A stretch of 64,000 nt of DNA from Paralithodes platypus (Eukaryota > Arthropoda > Malacostraca > Decapoda > Lithodidae): NCBI GenBank assembly GCA_032716605.1, contig CM064485.1:35922658-35986657 (forward strand), in the 5' to 3' direction. The first letter of the stretch is position 1; every line of letters begins with the position of its first letter. Both the position numbers and the translations under genes were made by a program. Positions 31,532 through 42,426 of the stretch are shown here, piece by piece. The notes under the pieces were generated by a model. That model saw only the letters and a list, made by a program, of their open reading frames with translations. It ran no database searches and was not told the origin of the DNA.

Positions 31532-32207
31532 ATGTGTGTGTGTGTGTGGAATATAATTGGTGGATTGATGGGTAAAAATGTTGTTACTTGTGTACGGTTA
31601 TGCGTAAAAGTAAACACAGTAGATTGCACAAGTTATGTAAACATCAAATTTATAATACTTAATAACGAAATGCTTTAGGTTAGGGTAGAAACGTTCAGCT
31701 ATGTTAGGTAATATTCGGTACAGTTTTGTATAGGTTATTGATGGTAATTGTACACGAAAACATACATTGATTTTATATTTTCCGGTTTGACTTACTAAGC
31801 ACACCGACATTTGAGAGTGCGTGCGTGTGTTGTTTCAGTGTATATACTCACCATACCACTGTGTGTATGTGTGTACGGGTATGTGTTTGTATATTTATAT
31901 TTTACTGTGTGTAATTATATACGAATTTGCTTCTTATTATTTTGATTGTGAAATTGTGTGTGGTTGTGTGAATGTGGTTGTGTAGTTATTTGCATTGGTG
32001 TCTTATGCATATTGATTGCGTGGTTGAATATTATATCCTGGTGTGTATGTATATGTGCGCTTGTATGTTTGTGTCTGATTGTTTATGTAATTTGCATATA
32101 CAGTATGATTGTGTGTATATCCTCGATTGTTATATTATTGACTGTGTGTCTTTGTTCGTTTACATGTATAAATGCCCACATAAGTTCTGGTCAACGTCGC
32201 GCTCTTA
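30849..32207. other. Spacer with (CT)n and (TA)n tracts
   Basis: A pure (CT)n lies at 31259-31328 and a (TA)n flanked by (GT)n lies at 31425-31548. From 31800 to 32160 the sequence is TG-rich low complexity. No gene is seen. Confidence 0.6.
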
Positions 32208-32588
32208 TTAAGGGGGGTGACCTGTTTTTGTTCTGTCCTTTTCTATCTTTCTCTGGCTTGTATCCATTTGGCCCCATTCAGCCTACTGTTTTAAGACGTT
32301 TATCTCCATCCAGGTGTCAATTTCTTACTGGTGAGCGGTAGCGAGCCAACATATTTTTTATTTTTGTTAGACAGCAGGCTAAATTTGTACATTTTTCGAT
32401 AGAAACATTTCTCCAGCGAAGTCGGATTTCTTCATACAATGCTGGCTCGCTATCGCTCGCCAGGAAGAAATCGACACCTAGATGGGGATAAACGTCTTAA
32501 AATAGTTGGCTGAATGGGGCCGAATGGATACAAGCCAGAGAAAGAGAGAAAAGGACAGAAATGACAAAATGCAGGTCACCCCCCTTAA
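32208..32588 (+). mobile_element. Family A TTAA-MITE, copy A3 (intact)
   Basis: It starts TTAAGGGGGGTGACCTG and ends CAGGTCACCCCCCTTAA, giving a nearly perfect 17-bp terminal match. Inner arms, the core (GTGAGCGGTAGCGAGCC at 32331 and GGCTCGCTATCGCTCGCC at 32443) and the CCAGCGAAGTCGG hairpin are as in A2. It is 381 bp long and non-coding. Confidence 0.9.
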
Positions 32589-35037
32589 AGTAAGTAAAAT
32601 AGTATGAATTAATTACAAATGTGGTTTCTTTTAATCATCAGTTGACTAATCAGATAAGTTAACCTCTGCATAAGGAACTACGCTTGTAGTTCAATCATGC
32701 ACAATATATGTTTATGTATAAGATCACGGAGAGGAACATATTTTATGTGGGTAACTGTACCTGTGTTGGTTTCTGATTCATTATTAATGTGACTTTGTCT
32801 ATGTGCTTTTGTGTCTTCTTGTAGTAATATTCTGGTGGAACAAAGACTGTTTGTATATGTTGGGCATGAACTTGGTGTATGTGTGTGTGTGGGGGGGGGG
32901 GGGGGGTGAGTGAGTGTATGAGTGTAGAAGGAAACATGCTTACATTACTGAAATGTTTGTGGACATGCAGTAATGCAAGTAATGGTCACTCTTCTGTAAA
33001 TCTAAAATGGCTTACTTAATTAAGAATGGGAAAGGGGTGGGACTTTTTTGTTTTTAAGTGGGTGTGTGTGTATGAGTGTGTGTGTGTGTGTGTGTGTATG
33101 AGTGTGTGGGTGTGTGAGTGTGTGTTGGTGGATGTGAGTGAGTGTATGAGTGTGTGTGTGTGTTTGTGAGTGTGTATGAGTGTGTGTGTATTTTGGGCCA
33201 TGTATATTGAATGTTGATGTATAATGCATTACTGAAATATATAAATATATTTGATGATGAGGCTTGAAAAATGTCATTAAGTATTTTGGAGGGTAAGCGT
33301 ATCAGATTCTAATTAATCTGTATACGTCTTTCAATGCATAAGTTGAATATATAATGATCTTCCATTCCTGATAAGGTGTTTGGAACGTTCGTAGTATATT
33401 TAGGACGATGCCACCAATGTCCTTAAATTTGGGCTGTAATAGGTAGATCCGGTGGAATGAAAGCGGTAAGCTTTAGTTAAGAACAAAATATAGATATAAT
33501 AATAACAAAATATTGACTGGCACAAGGCATTTTTATGCTGAATGAAATTATATAATAATAGCCAGCTATATAATACAAATAAGTGTAGCTAAGGTATATT
33601 AATTATCTTGGCCACCAACGTTCATATACCATGCTGACCAGGAGCAGCCCTCTGTAGGTCACTAAGTAAACTAAAGTGATACATAAATGTGGGTATTTAT
33701 GCCATAAACGCCAAACATATTCAGAAACTCGAATTATTCCCACCAACGTCAACAATTTGTATATCTGACTAATCAGGAACTTTGCACACATTGTTACGAA
33801 CTTCTATTGAACCCGTATGGATTGGCGGCTTAACAATTAGAGAAGGCCTTTATAAGAATTGGGTAATTTTTCAAGTAAGAGTTTCAGGCTAACTCACCAC
33901 CCGGTCAATTCAACCTCTAAAGCTATCCTAAGCCAAGTAACTTAAGGTAACATAAGATTAGCTAGCCTATCCTTTCCTAATCTGACCATTTTTAATCAAA
34001 CCTATTTAAGCCTATTGAGTTGAGAACACCCGAGGTTGAACCTGATAGATCACCCAAATTTGCGAAGCATGTGATTGTCCTAACTTACATGTTACAATGT
34101 GATTACCACAAAGTAACGAAATGGGGAACAAATGATTTAAAACAATTCTAAATATAGTAAATATTTATTCTTATTTTTCGTATTTTATATGTATATTTTG
34201 TGTATATATACATTAACGAAACCACATCAAAGAGGGGAAATATCTTCGCTTACTTATAGTTCTGGGCAATCTTCGAAACGAGGTTTATCCCTTTCAAACA
34301 CATGACGCCTTTGCTATATCTTATATTAGCTACAGGATAAAGAAATTACTCAACTTATAAATGACTTCAAGGTATTACATGGCTTAGCAAAACTCAATAA
34401 GTTCTATCTGAGAGTGCTATTCGAGTTGTCTAAGCTTCAAAAATCGAAAATATTACTCATTGTTTACAGTATTAACAGTTTAATGGTAATATACCCTAAC
34501 ACGGAATACGATTTTCGACATAGGAAATGTATAATTTTCTACTGTTAATTTTACGGATATTTCTTAAAGTGTTTATACACATATCTACAAACAGCGTTTT
34601 CTACTATAAAGTGACAGCGGATCTAGTGAAATATACCAAAGCTGTGAATTTTGTGTCATTATATAAATATAGAAGAATCAGTGATTATACTGTATAGCCG
34701 GTGTTGGTTCCAAACCCTCCCCCCCCCCCCCCCTCTCCCCTCCCCATTCCCAATCACCACCTTATTCCACCAATAAATAACTTAATACTCGCACTATTAA
34801 CAACTTGCACAAAAATGGATAGACAAGACATAAAATATTATACAGTTGTTTTTGGATATACAAAGTAAGGCATATAGCTATGCACTGTAATATATAATGC
34901 GATAATTAAATGTATCACAAAAAACAAACTTAAGACCTTGTGAGCGATCTACAAAAAGCTTGGAGTTTTCTCACAAGCAGAAGGATGATCTCCGTCAAAC
35001 CATGACCTAGCGATAAAAGCAATGCAAGGGTGACCTC
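32589..35037. other. Long spacer without genes
   Basis: A G-run lies at 32890-32906, (GT)n-rich sequence at 33060-33200 and a C-run near 34720. The rest is AT-rich unique sequence. I found no element ends, tRNA or coding motif in it. Confidence 0.5.
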
Positions 35038-35190
35038 AGAGACCTTAGAGAAGAGCTCGCCAAACTCCATTCTGACCAGAATAACGCCAATAAAGTTATA
35101 AATCGTCTAGATGACCACAACAGGCGATACAAAATCAAGACAGGGCTGGATGAGACACTTGAGCAGACGCAACACAAGGTGAGGTAGTTG
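35038..35190 (+). pseudogene. Possible coiled-coil protein relic
   Basis: One plus-strand frame reads G-D-L-R-D-L-R-E-E-L-A-K-L-H, then V-I-N-R-L-D-D-H and L-D-E-T-L-E-Q-T, a charged heptad-like pattern about 50 residues long that ends in a stop at a GAGGTAG. It lies just upstream of a reverse LINE-D piece. It could be part of a retroelement ORF1 or N-terminus, but the match is only to composition and spacing. Confidence 0.3.
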
Positions 35191-35344
35191 CTGACGGACA
35201 ATCTGAAGAGTCCTGAACTGAGGATTGATAAGGCGTACTAAACTGGCAGTCCTCGACCCGGAGTATGAATAATCTTGAATAAACGAAACAACCCGATGAG
35301 ATGCTGCTCTTCTGTGCTATGTTGCCAGTTATACTATACAGATT

Positions 35345-35681
35345 GCTAACGCTAAGTCGCGGGTTTGAGGCAATATATTTGTCTAAGCGATGTTTAAAAG
35401 AATCAACGGTGCTGCAGTCTATAACGTCTCGGGAAAGCCCATTCCACAAGTTGACAACTCGATTGAAGAAGACATTCTTAGATTCGTGTTAGTTAAAAGA
35501 TTTACCAATCATTTTGCAACCGTTTCCCAGCGTGTAATTAGATTGGTCGATAATGAAGTACTTACTACAGTTCATATTGTCTATGCCTTTGATGATTTTG
35601 AACAATTGAATTAAGCCGCCTCTTAATCTGCGCTTGGTTAAAGGAAATCAATTTAATTATCAAATACGCTCTTCAAGGAGA
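35345..35681 (-). mobile_element. LINE-D fragment
   Basis: The reverse complement matches 21895-22230: WNGL-S-R-D-V-I-D-C, D-S-F-K-H-R-L-D-K-Y and the upstream block. It is diverged by scattered substitutions and covers only the last 110 residues of the RT frame. It ends beside a G-rich run at 35688-35710. Confidence 0.85.
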
Positions 35682-35778
35682 AGGAGGTTGGGGGGGGGGG
35701 GGGAGGGGGGGAATTATTTGAAGAATCTTGAGAGCATTGGGGTTACGTAGTGCTTCTACCACAATGGAATTATAACTT

Positions 35779-36138
35779 AAACCATGAATACTGTACCATA
35801 ATGTTTCAAAACCATGAATACTGTACCATAATGTTTCAAAACCATGAATACTGTACCATAATGTTTCAAAACCATGAATACTGTACCATAATGTTTCAAA
35901 ACCATGAATACTGTGCCATAATGTTTCAAAACCATGAATACTGTACCATAATGTTTCAAAACCATGAATACTGTACCATAATGTTTCAAAACCATGAATA
36001 CTGTACCATAATGTTTCAAAACCATGAATACTGTACCATAATGTTTCAAAACCATGAATACTGTACCATAATGTTTCAAAACCATGAATACTGTACCATA
36101 ATGTTTCAAAACCATGAATACTGTACCATAATGTTTCA
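35779..36138. repeat. 30-bp minisatellite, 12 copies
   Basis: The unit AAACCATGAATACTGTACCA + TAATGTTTCA is repeated 12 times with one substitution (A to G near 35915). Stop-free frames on both strands are artefacts. Confidence 0.98.
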
Positions 36139-36188
36139 AAATCTAGAAAAATATACATGGCAAATACGAGTGCGAACCTCTTGGCTAA

Positions 36189-36339
36189 AATTATCAGAGT
36201 AACCTAGTCAGCTATTAGTATCGAGCATATGTGGATATAATTATCAGAGTAACCTAGTCAGCTATTAGTATCGAGCATATGTGGATATAATTATCAGAGT
36301 AACCTAGTCAGCTATTAGTATCGAGCATATGTGGATATA
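36189..36339. repeat. 50-bp triplicated unit
   Basis: AATTATCAGAGTAACCTAGT...CATATGTGGATAT occurs three times in tandem with no visible change. Confidence 0.96.
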
Positions 36340-36544
36340 ATTTGTTACACATTCTGATGTTAAGATAATAAGTAATACATATATTTATTTTCTGACCATT
36401 TTCCAGTTGTCTTGACCTATTGCAGTCGAAATGTTGACAAGCAAGACCGATAGAAAACAATACGGTTTAGAGTTTAGACTGATAGGAATGGAGAATGATG
36501 CCAATTCTAGTGATCGGGTACATTGATATAACTGGGAAGCGATA

Positions 36545-36660
36545 AGACTTGTGGTAAGGGACTGGAGTTTTCGAAAAGGGGCACCAGTTTCGACGTTCTT
36601 CTTGACTTACAGTGTGCTGGCTTAATAATCTACTAGGGTTGATAGCCTCTGAAGTCCTAT
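36545..36660 (+). repeat. Hairpin-headed dispersed repeat, copy 1
   Basis: GGGACTGGAGTTTTCGAAAA, then TTGACTTACAGTGTGCTGGC, TTAATAATC and TTGATAGCCTCTGAAGTCCT recur at 38170-38270 (reverse), 41378-41455 and 43178-43300. The start GACTGGAG...CTCCAGTC forms an 8-bp hairpin in the other copies. Class unknown. Confidence 0.75.
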
Positions 36661-36741
36661 TTTAACTAACTAACTTGTGCTAGTTCAGGTGAAGCGTTTG
36701 TCAAGTTTAATAATGATCTTATGGAGTTTTATAATGAACTA

Positions 36742-37192
36742 GCAGGGGTACCCGGCGTTGCCCGGGTAATCACCATAATCACCATCACTACTACCACCAA
36801 TACTACTACCATAGCCTAATCACCATCATCAATCACTACTACCACAATCATCACAATACTACTACTACTACCATAATCACCGGCCTCGACCTCCCTGTGC
36901 CTCATTAAACGGCGACCTCGATTTCGGCCGCTAAATGACCTCCGATTTTGGATCTGATCTCATCCGTACCCCCATTTTGGGGGGCTGCGAACAACTTTCG
37001 TTCCATACACCTTTTCGATCGGAGGCCTCCTTCTGCCCTTTTATTTTCAATTGTTTTCATTTTGTTTTCAATTTCGGCCTCGAAACGACCTCCGATCGTG
37101 GCCTCGCCCCCTCTGTGACCTGACCCAGGTCAATTGACACCCACATGCAAAGTTTCAGCTCCCCAGGTCCAAAACTGTGGCCGCCTATTAAG

Positions 37193-37231
<39 letters not shown>
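36742..37231 (+). repeat. Retroposon-like segment ending in (CA)n
   Basis: It begins CTAGCAGGGGTACCCGGCGTTGCCCGGGTAA-like (36739-36769). An ATC/ACC/ACT trinucleotide-rich stretch follows, then two related blocks with ACCTCCGATTTTGG and ACCTCCGATCGTGG. The end AAAGTTTCAGCTCCCCAGGT runs into (CA)n at 37194-37231. Sequences with a CCCGGCGTTGCCCGGG start and an ACAC end are widespread in invertebrate genomes; the class is not certain. Confidence 0.45.
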
Positions 37232-37232
<1 letters not shown>

Positions 37233-37233
<1 letters not shown>

Positions 37234-37520
37234 CCCGTAGCCTAGTAGGTAGAGCTCTCGTCTCACATACGAGGGGTCGGGGGTTCAATCCCCCGGCCGG
37301 GCGGAGACAAATTGGGCTTGTCTCCTTCATGTGTTAGCCTCAGTTCACCTAGCTGTAAATAGGTACCTGGAATAAGTGGACGACGTTGTGACGTTCCATC
37401 TGGGGTTGGCAAAAATGGTACAAGGCGAGATGGGTATCATATGGTTCACCTAAGCTGATGGCTACCTAAGCCTTCGGGCGAGACGGTACCGTCTATAGTG
37501 AGAATGGTACCATACAGATC
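37233..37520 (+). mobile_element. tRNA-Val-derived SINE
   Basis: 37233-37303 has a tRNA-like head. The D arm is GCCTAGTAGGTAGAGC. The anticodon arm is perfectly paired, CTCGT/ACGAG, with loop CTCACAT, which puts CAC (Val) at the anticodon. The T arm is GGGGGTTCAATCCCCC. The acceptor pairs at only five of seven positions. It is followed by GGAGACAA...TTGTCTCC, an 8-bp hairpin, and by the block CAGTTCACCTAGCTGTAAAT with AGGTACCTGG, seen in decapod SINEs. The right end is unclear. Confidence 0.75.
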
Positions 37521-38169
37521 CACCCTAAGCCTTCGTTTCCGATGTCGCCAATTGACTAAAAATACAGACTACACACACTTCCACAGCCATTCCAACGATA
37601 CATATAACACCTACACATATAGGAGGCGGGAAATAACGAGCATGCTCACTCCCGCAATACAACTAGAGTAAGTACAGACAATCGAAAATATTATATAGAT
37701 GCTATCCCGTAATCGAACAAAAAGGGAAACATAGTGTGCACATAAACATTGGGCAACGAGTGGCATTAGAAACTCTAGTAAACACAGACGTTTGTTTTAT
37801 AGAAAATATTAATAGCGACCGCTAACTTACAGGGACTAGTATCAGCAGTATCGCAAGTACCATAGCAAAACACCTGTCGAGGCTCAATATAATTAATACA
37901 TACACTACAAGGGGATTCAACTAATGGAAAAACATTTGAGAGAGTTATGAATATTTTTTTATATGAAGCAGGATTAAAGAACAAGAATAAATAAATTGTT
38001 ATAAATCAAAGCTGAAATAAAGCATAATCCTGGTGTCATAGTTAGTGCCTTCAACGATTATGATTAATACACACACCATCTGAGGAGGAACACTTCATTG
38101 ACAACGTGTCTGAGATAGCTTTTTCAGGTCATTAAAATATACTAGTTAGTTAGGTATTTAGATAAAATA
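37521..38169. other. Unassigned spacer
   Basis: No gene or element end is recognised; unique-looking AT-rich sequence. Confidence 0.45.
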
Positions 38170-38270
38170 GAACTTCAAAGGCTATCAATCCTTCTGGATT
38201 ATTAAGCCAGCACACTGTAAGTCAAGAATACCGTCAGGATCGGAGCCCCTTTTCGAGAACTCCAGTCCCT
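38170..38270 (-). repeat. Hairpin-headed dispersed repeat, copy 2
   Basis: This is the inverted copy of the repeat at 36545-36660, with GGATTATTAAGCCAGCACAC, TGTAAGTCAAGAA and CGAGAACTCCAGTCCC. It ends 8 bp before a fold-back element. Confidence 0.75.
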
Positions 38271-38278
38271 TGCAAATA

Positions 38279-38493
38279 CTATAGTCTATTTGTTGTAAGT
38301 AGGCGAGAAATCATGACCTCCAACCTCTGTAACTCAAAAAGGGATAGAGCAAATTGGCTGTAAATATCGACAGCTATTGCTTGACTAACTCTTCCCAAAT
38401 GCTTGAAATATTAGCTCGATTACTCTAGTCGTTTTTGAGTTACAGAGGTTAGAGGTCATGACTTCTCGCCTACTTACAGCAAATAGACTATAG
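38279..38493. mobile_element. Fold-back MITE, ends CTATAGTCTATTT
   Basis: The arms 38279-38340 and 38432-38493 are mirrored over 62 bp with few mismatches, and both ends read CTATAGTCTATTTG. A 91-bp middle holds AGAGCAAATTGGCTGTAAAT. A much more diverged copy is recognisable at 56280-56460. The TATAG end would fit a TA target, but no duplication is proven. Confidence 0.8.
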
Positions 38494-38635
38494 GACTCTG
38501 GACGACTTTGACCCCTTCCGTACCGGCAATGTCGTTTGAATATTCTGGCTACGATTAGACAATTGTATTCAGTTTTAAAAGGGCCTACAGCAATTCACAG
38601 GCTTCGAACTATCTCACCTAACCCTTTATACTACC

Positions 38636-38638
38636 ACA

Positions 38639-38675
<37 letters not shown>

Positions 38676-41163
38676 GGTTTATTTAATATAATTTTTACAA
38701 TTGCAACCATAGAGTTGAAAATATACAGTGAGTAAAACATACATACAAAGTGTCATTACACATAAAATACACATAAAATACAAATATTAAGAACAATTTG
38801 CCGGAATAATGATCATGTATTGGCAAAATATAATATCATTTCAAAACACTGACTACCTACTTCCTCAAGTAATTGTTTATATACCTGGTCATCTGTGGAA
38901 TGGCACTGTTTTGGTGTCTCTTGGTGTTACATTTGTCTTCAACTAGAAAGTTTCTTGCTCGTAATTTGTGTGTGTAAGTGTTGGTGTTGTCCGGTGGAAG
39001 TATATGTCTATGCTGTTTATCGTGCAACAACTTAAGGCTGTCTTCTTCAAACTTCTTTCTTCGTCTCTCTTCCAATGATTCCAAATTTAATAACTCCAAA
39101 GCAGACTCGTAATTTATATAACTAGGTCCTAATGAAATTCTACAGAATCTTTTTTTGTATTCTCTCAATAGAATTTACTTCTGCGTGTGTGAGTGACGAA
39201 CACCAAACCGTCGATGCATATTCAAGTACAGGCCTAATATTACAACAATAATAATTCTTTAAATCAGACAAATTAGCCTTAAAAGGTTTCAATTTACTAA
39301 CTGCAAAAATTCGTTTACTTGCACGCGAGACAATATACTTGGTGTTCGCCTTCCACTGAAGGTTACTCGAAATAATAACACCCAACAGCTTCATCTCATT
39401 AACAAATGGAACAGATTCATTACCTAAACAAACAGCATTTACATTTGTCTTAATTTTCTGAAAGTCCACTAACATTAATTTCGACTTACTTCCATTTATT
39501 TTCATGTTGTTCTCGTTAGACCAATGATCGATCTTATTGGCTTGCTCCTGACATTTTGGTATATGTGTACTGTTATATGCACAAGCAAAAGTAATGTCAT
39601 CCACGAATTTACACTGAACATCTTCATCCAAACCGGCACTATTTATATGATTATTAAAAATACGAGGTCCCAGTACGGTACCCTGCGGAACACCACATGT
39701 AGTGGTGAGCTCCTCAGAGGTAGCACCACTATAACGTACAACCTGACCACGAGATGTAAGGAAAGAAGACATCCAAGGAACTAGTTCAGGTCTCATGCCA
39801 TTATGAAGTAAATGTCTCATTGCTATTGTGTTGTCTACTCGGTCAAATGCTTTTGAAAAATCAATGCTAAGCACAGCTACACATTCTCCCCTAATGTCAG
39901 TCGTTTTATAAAGAAAATTCATTAAGTACAATACATAATGGGTGGTAGAAGTATTTTTCCGATTACCAAACTGATATGGATCAAGGTTTACCTGTGTGTC
40001 ATCACGCACCCAAGATGCAACAAACTTCTCGGCAATACGTGCAAAAATTGATGTTATAGTCACTGGTCGAAGATCATTACAAGTTTCGGGTTTGGGAATC
40101 TTGGGCAAGGGAGTGATGAAGCCACGTTTCCAAAGGGGAGGTACGATCCCTGAACTGAATGACGAATTAATGATGCTAGCAATAGGAGAAGCAAACTCAT
40201 ATGCAAATGATTTGATAATACGAAGTGGGGGATCAAAGGGGGATACAGATTTGTTTACATTTATCTCACACAGTTTATCATACACTTGGTAGGGCTCAAC
40301 AGAAGGTAAAGGTGGTAAATTATCCACAGGCTCAGGTAATCTTGACTGGTCTAAGGGGGGTAGACTTTGGCAGATTGTTGAAAAATTATCATTTACGGTA
40401 TTTGCAGCTTGGTTAGGGTCTTTGTCATTAGGAAAATGAAATTTACGCTGTGAGTTGTCTCCAGTTAACTTACTAATTACTCTGTACCATTCACTTGGCT
40501 TTGTTGTACGCAAATCTGACACGTTTGACTTGAAATACTGTTGTTTAGCTTTCTTTATTTCCCGAATTGCTTTATTCCTATAATGTCTAAATAAAACCAT
40601 GTTACCACTGTTAAAATTACTTTGACGTAGAGATAAAATTTCTTTCACATAGGGAGTAATCCAAGGATGATCGTTAGACTGAATTAAAACTTGTTTCGTG
40701 GGGAAGTAATGGTCAATTAAAATATTTACCGAACTAAGAAATTTATTTAGCTTATTTATGACGCACTGTTCATGGTACACTTCTACCCATGGGTAGTTAT
40801 TAATATGTTGGCCGAACGCAATGACACTTGACTGCTTGATGGGACGAACGGTGACCAGCTTGGAGTGATGACAAGGTGGAAATGTTGAAATAGGTTGCCA
40901 TAACACAGTGAGGTGCTGGGTACGGCCAAGGGGTGCTAAACGTTGAGGTGATTTGTAGTGCTGGCTAAGGTCAGTGAAGATTAGGTCTAGGATATTATTT
41001 TGATGTGTTGGAAAGTTTACAATTTGCTGAAGATGAGTGTTGTCGATGATGTCTTCAATGTTTAAAAATCGTTGAAATCGCCACAAATAACAAATTTGCA
41101 TCCATTATAAAGGGATCGTAATTCATCTGCGTAAGTAACGCAGATGAACTGCAAAAAATCTTC
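38636..41163 (-). mobile_element. LINE-E, 5'-truncated non-LTR retrotransposon
   Basis: On the reverse strand it starts in the endonuclease domain, covers the whole RT, and ends in a 3' untranslated region with an (ATT)n tail seen as (AAT)n at 38637-38675. Its edges are fixed by the interrupted MITE arms. The RT differs from LINE-A to D (catalytic FVDD), indicating a fifth LINE family, perhaps CR1/L2-like. Confidence 0.85.
38857..41101 (-). pseudogene. LINE-E endonuclease remnant and RT
   Basis: A 653-codon frame (41101-39140) is followed by a shifted frame to 38857. Upstream of 41101 the coding sense continues in another frame with F-V-I-C-G-D-F-N-D-F, the GDFN endonuclease motif. The main frame has I-L-D-L-I-F-T-D-L, then LGRTQHLTVLW, where Thr-Gln replaces the usual Ser-Asp before His. 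The RT follows: RGFITPLPKIPKP, LRPVTITSIFARIAEK, the first Asp in SIDFSKAFDRVDN, CGVPQGTVLGPRIF and FVDDITFA near residue 500. The C-terminus (LELLNLESLEERRRKKFEED) lies in the 38857-39168 frame. Two frameshifts make it inactive. Confidence 0.9.
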
Positions 41164-41377
41164 TAAATATAGCTAGAATATAATTAGAAAGACGTCGCCG
41201 GTACAGAAGGGGTTAAGTATCCGTCCTGACTGGTGAGAGTGGCGGGGGAGGGGGGGGGGAGGGAGTTGGACAAGTAGGAAGGAAGAGTGGGGGGGGGGGG
41301 TTAAAACATGGGCAGCATGCACAGTAGTAAGCACACATACTGTATATACTAAGAAGTACTAACATGATTAATGCAAG

Positions 41378-41455
41378 AGACTGGAGTTCTCGAAAAGGGG
41401 CTCCAGTCCTGACGCTTTTCTTGACTTACAGTGTGCTAGGGGCTAGGAATCCTCC
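41378..41455 (+). repeat. Hairpin-headed dispersed repeat, copy 3
   Basis: GACTGGAGTTCTCGAAAAGG and GGCTCCAGTCCTGACGC form the 8-bp hairpin GACTGGAG/CTCCAGTC. CTTGACTTACAGTGTGCTAG follows. It is truncated on the right. Confidence 0.75.
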
Positions 41456-41463
41456 TCCCCTTG

Positions 41464-41640
41464 TATAATTCTCCTATTCGACGAGACAGAGCCATGGAAC
41501 GTGAAAGTGATCCCGGACCCTGAGAATAGGAACTTTAAATGTTGTTTCTGTTCAGGCTCTGTCTCGTGTCGCCCACCCCCAGCAATGGGGTATGTGCCTG
41601 AGTACATACATACATACATACATACATACAGTAAACCACC
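41464..41640 (+). repeat. RTE-like 3' end with (ACAT)n tail
   Basis: GGCTCTGTCTCGTGTCGCCC, ACCCCCAGCAATGGGG and GTGCCTGAGTACATACATAC parallel the end of LINE-C (TGAGTCGGCTACCCCCAAAA, TGGGGATTGGGCC, AAGCATATAGATAGA). It appears to be the 3' end of a sister RTE subfamily with a different tetranucleotide tail. Confidence 0.5.
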
Positions 41641-41684
41641 ATAAATACAGTATTCTTATTCTATTCCTATTCTTATTATCATCA

Positions 41685-41903
41685 CTATAGTCTATTTTTT
41701 TCCAGCTGAGGGTAAATTGTCATGTTTCTATCTTTGTTACTCAGCTATAAGGTAGATTTTGTAGCGAAATATGATGTTAATAATGAATACTTGGCATTAA
41801 TACGACACACAGCCATAGTAGTTTCATATATTTCCACTAAGTATCGATAAATCAGCTACTAAGGGATTCAATTTACCCTCAGCTGGAAAAAAATAGAGTA
41901 TAG
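41685..41903. mobile_element. Fold-back MITE beside minisatellite
   Basis: The arms 41685-41719 and 41869-41903 are mirrored: CTATAGTCTATTTTTTTCCA and GCTGAGGGTAAATTG. The first 13 bases equal the end of the element at 38279-38493 although the rest differs. The right end merges with the first unit of the 40-bp array. Confidence 0.8.
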
Positions 41904-42378
41904 GAAGTAGCGGCCCTCCCAGTACACCTATGATGAAGTATAGGAAGTAGCGGCCCTCCCAGTACACCTATGATGAAGTATAGGAAGTAGCGGCCCTCCC
42001 AGTACACCTATGATGAAGTATAGGAAGTAGCGGCCCTCCCAGTACACCTATGATGAAGTATAGGAAGTAGCGGCCCTCCCAGTACACCTATGATGAAGTA
42101 TAGGAAGTAGCGGCCCTCCCAGTACACCTATGATGAAGTATAGGAAGTAGCGGCCCTCCCAGTACACCTATGATGAAGTATAGGAAGTAGCGGCCCTCCC
42201 AGTACACCTATGATGAAGTATAGGAAGTAGCGGCCCTCCCAGTACACCTATGATGAAGTATAGGAAGTAGCGGCCCTCCCAGTACACCTATGATGAAGTA
42301 TAGGAAGTAGCGGCCCTCCCAGTACACCTATGATGAAGTATAGGAAGTAGCGGCCCTCCCAGTACACCTATGATGAAG
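41898..42378. repeat. 40-bp minisatellite, 12 copies
   Basis: The unit GTATAGGAAGTAGCGGCCCT + CCCAGTACACCTATGATGAA repeats 12 times with no visible change. The first unit overlaps the terminal bases of the fold-back element, suggesting the array grew from that junction. Confidence 0.97.
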
Positions 42379-42426
42379 TCAACCTCTGATTTCCCCTTGC
42401 CTGTGACTCCGGGGAAACATAAAACT

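Larger units (their letters stand above)
38512..41216 (+). mobile_element. Family C MITE split by LINE-E
   Basis: 38512-38635 reads TTGACCCCTTCCGTACCGGC, then ATATTCTGGCTACGATTAGA. 41164-41216 reads TCTAAATATAGCTAGAATAT to GTACAGAAGGGGTTAA. The reverse complement of the second is the mirror of the first, so they are the two arms of one family C element with LINE-E between them. Confidence 0.8.

Noticed and set aside
35673..36202. Repeat proteins of 120-161 codons
   Set aside because: Translations of the 30-bp array; no start context, signal or conserved end.
37233..37303. Functional tRNA-Val gene
   Set aside because: Two of seven acceptor pairs are lost and the sequence continues directly into a SINE body.
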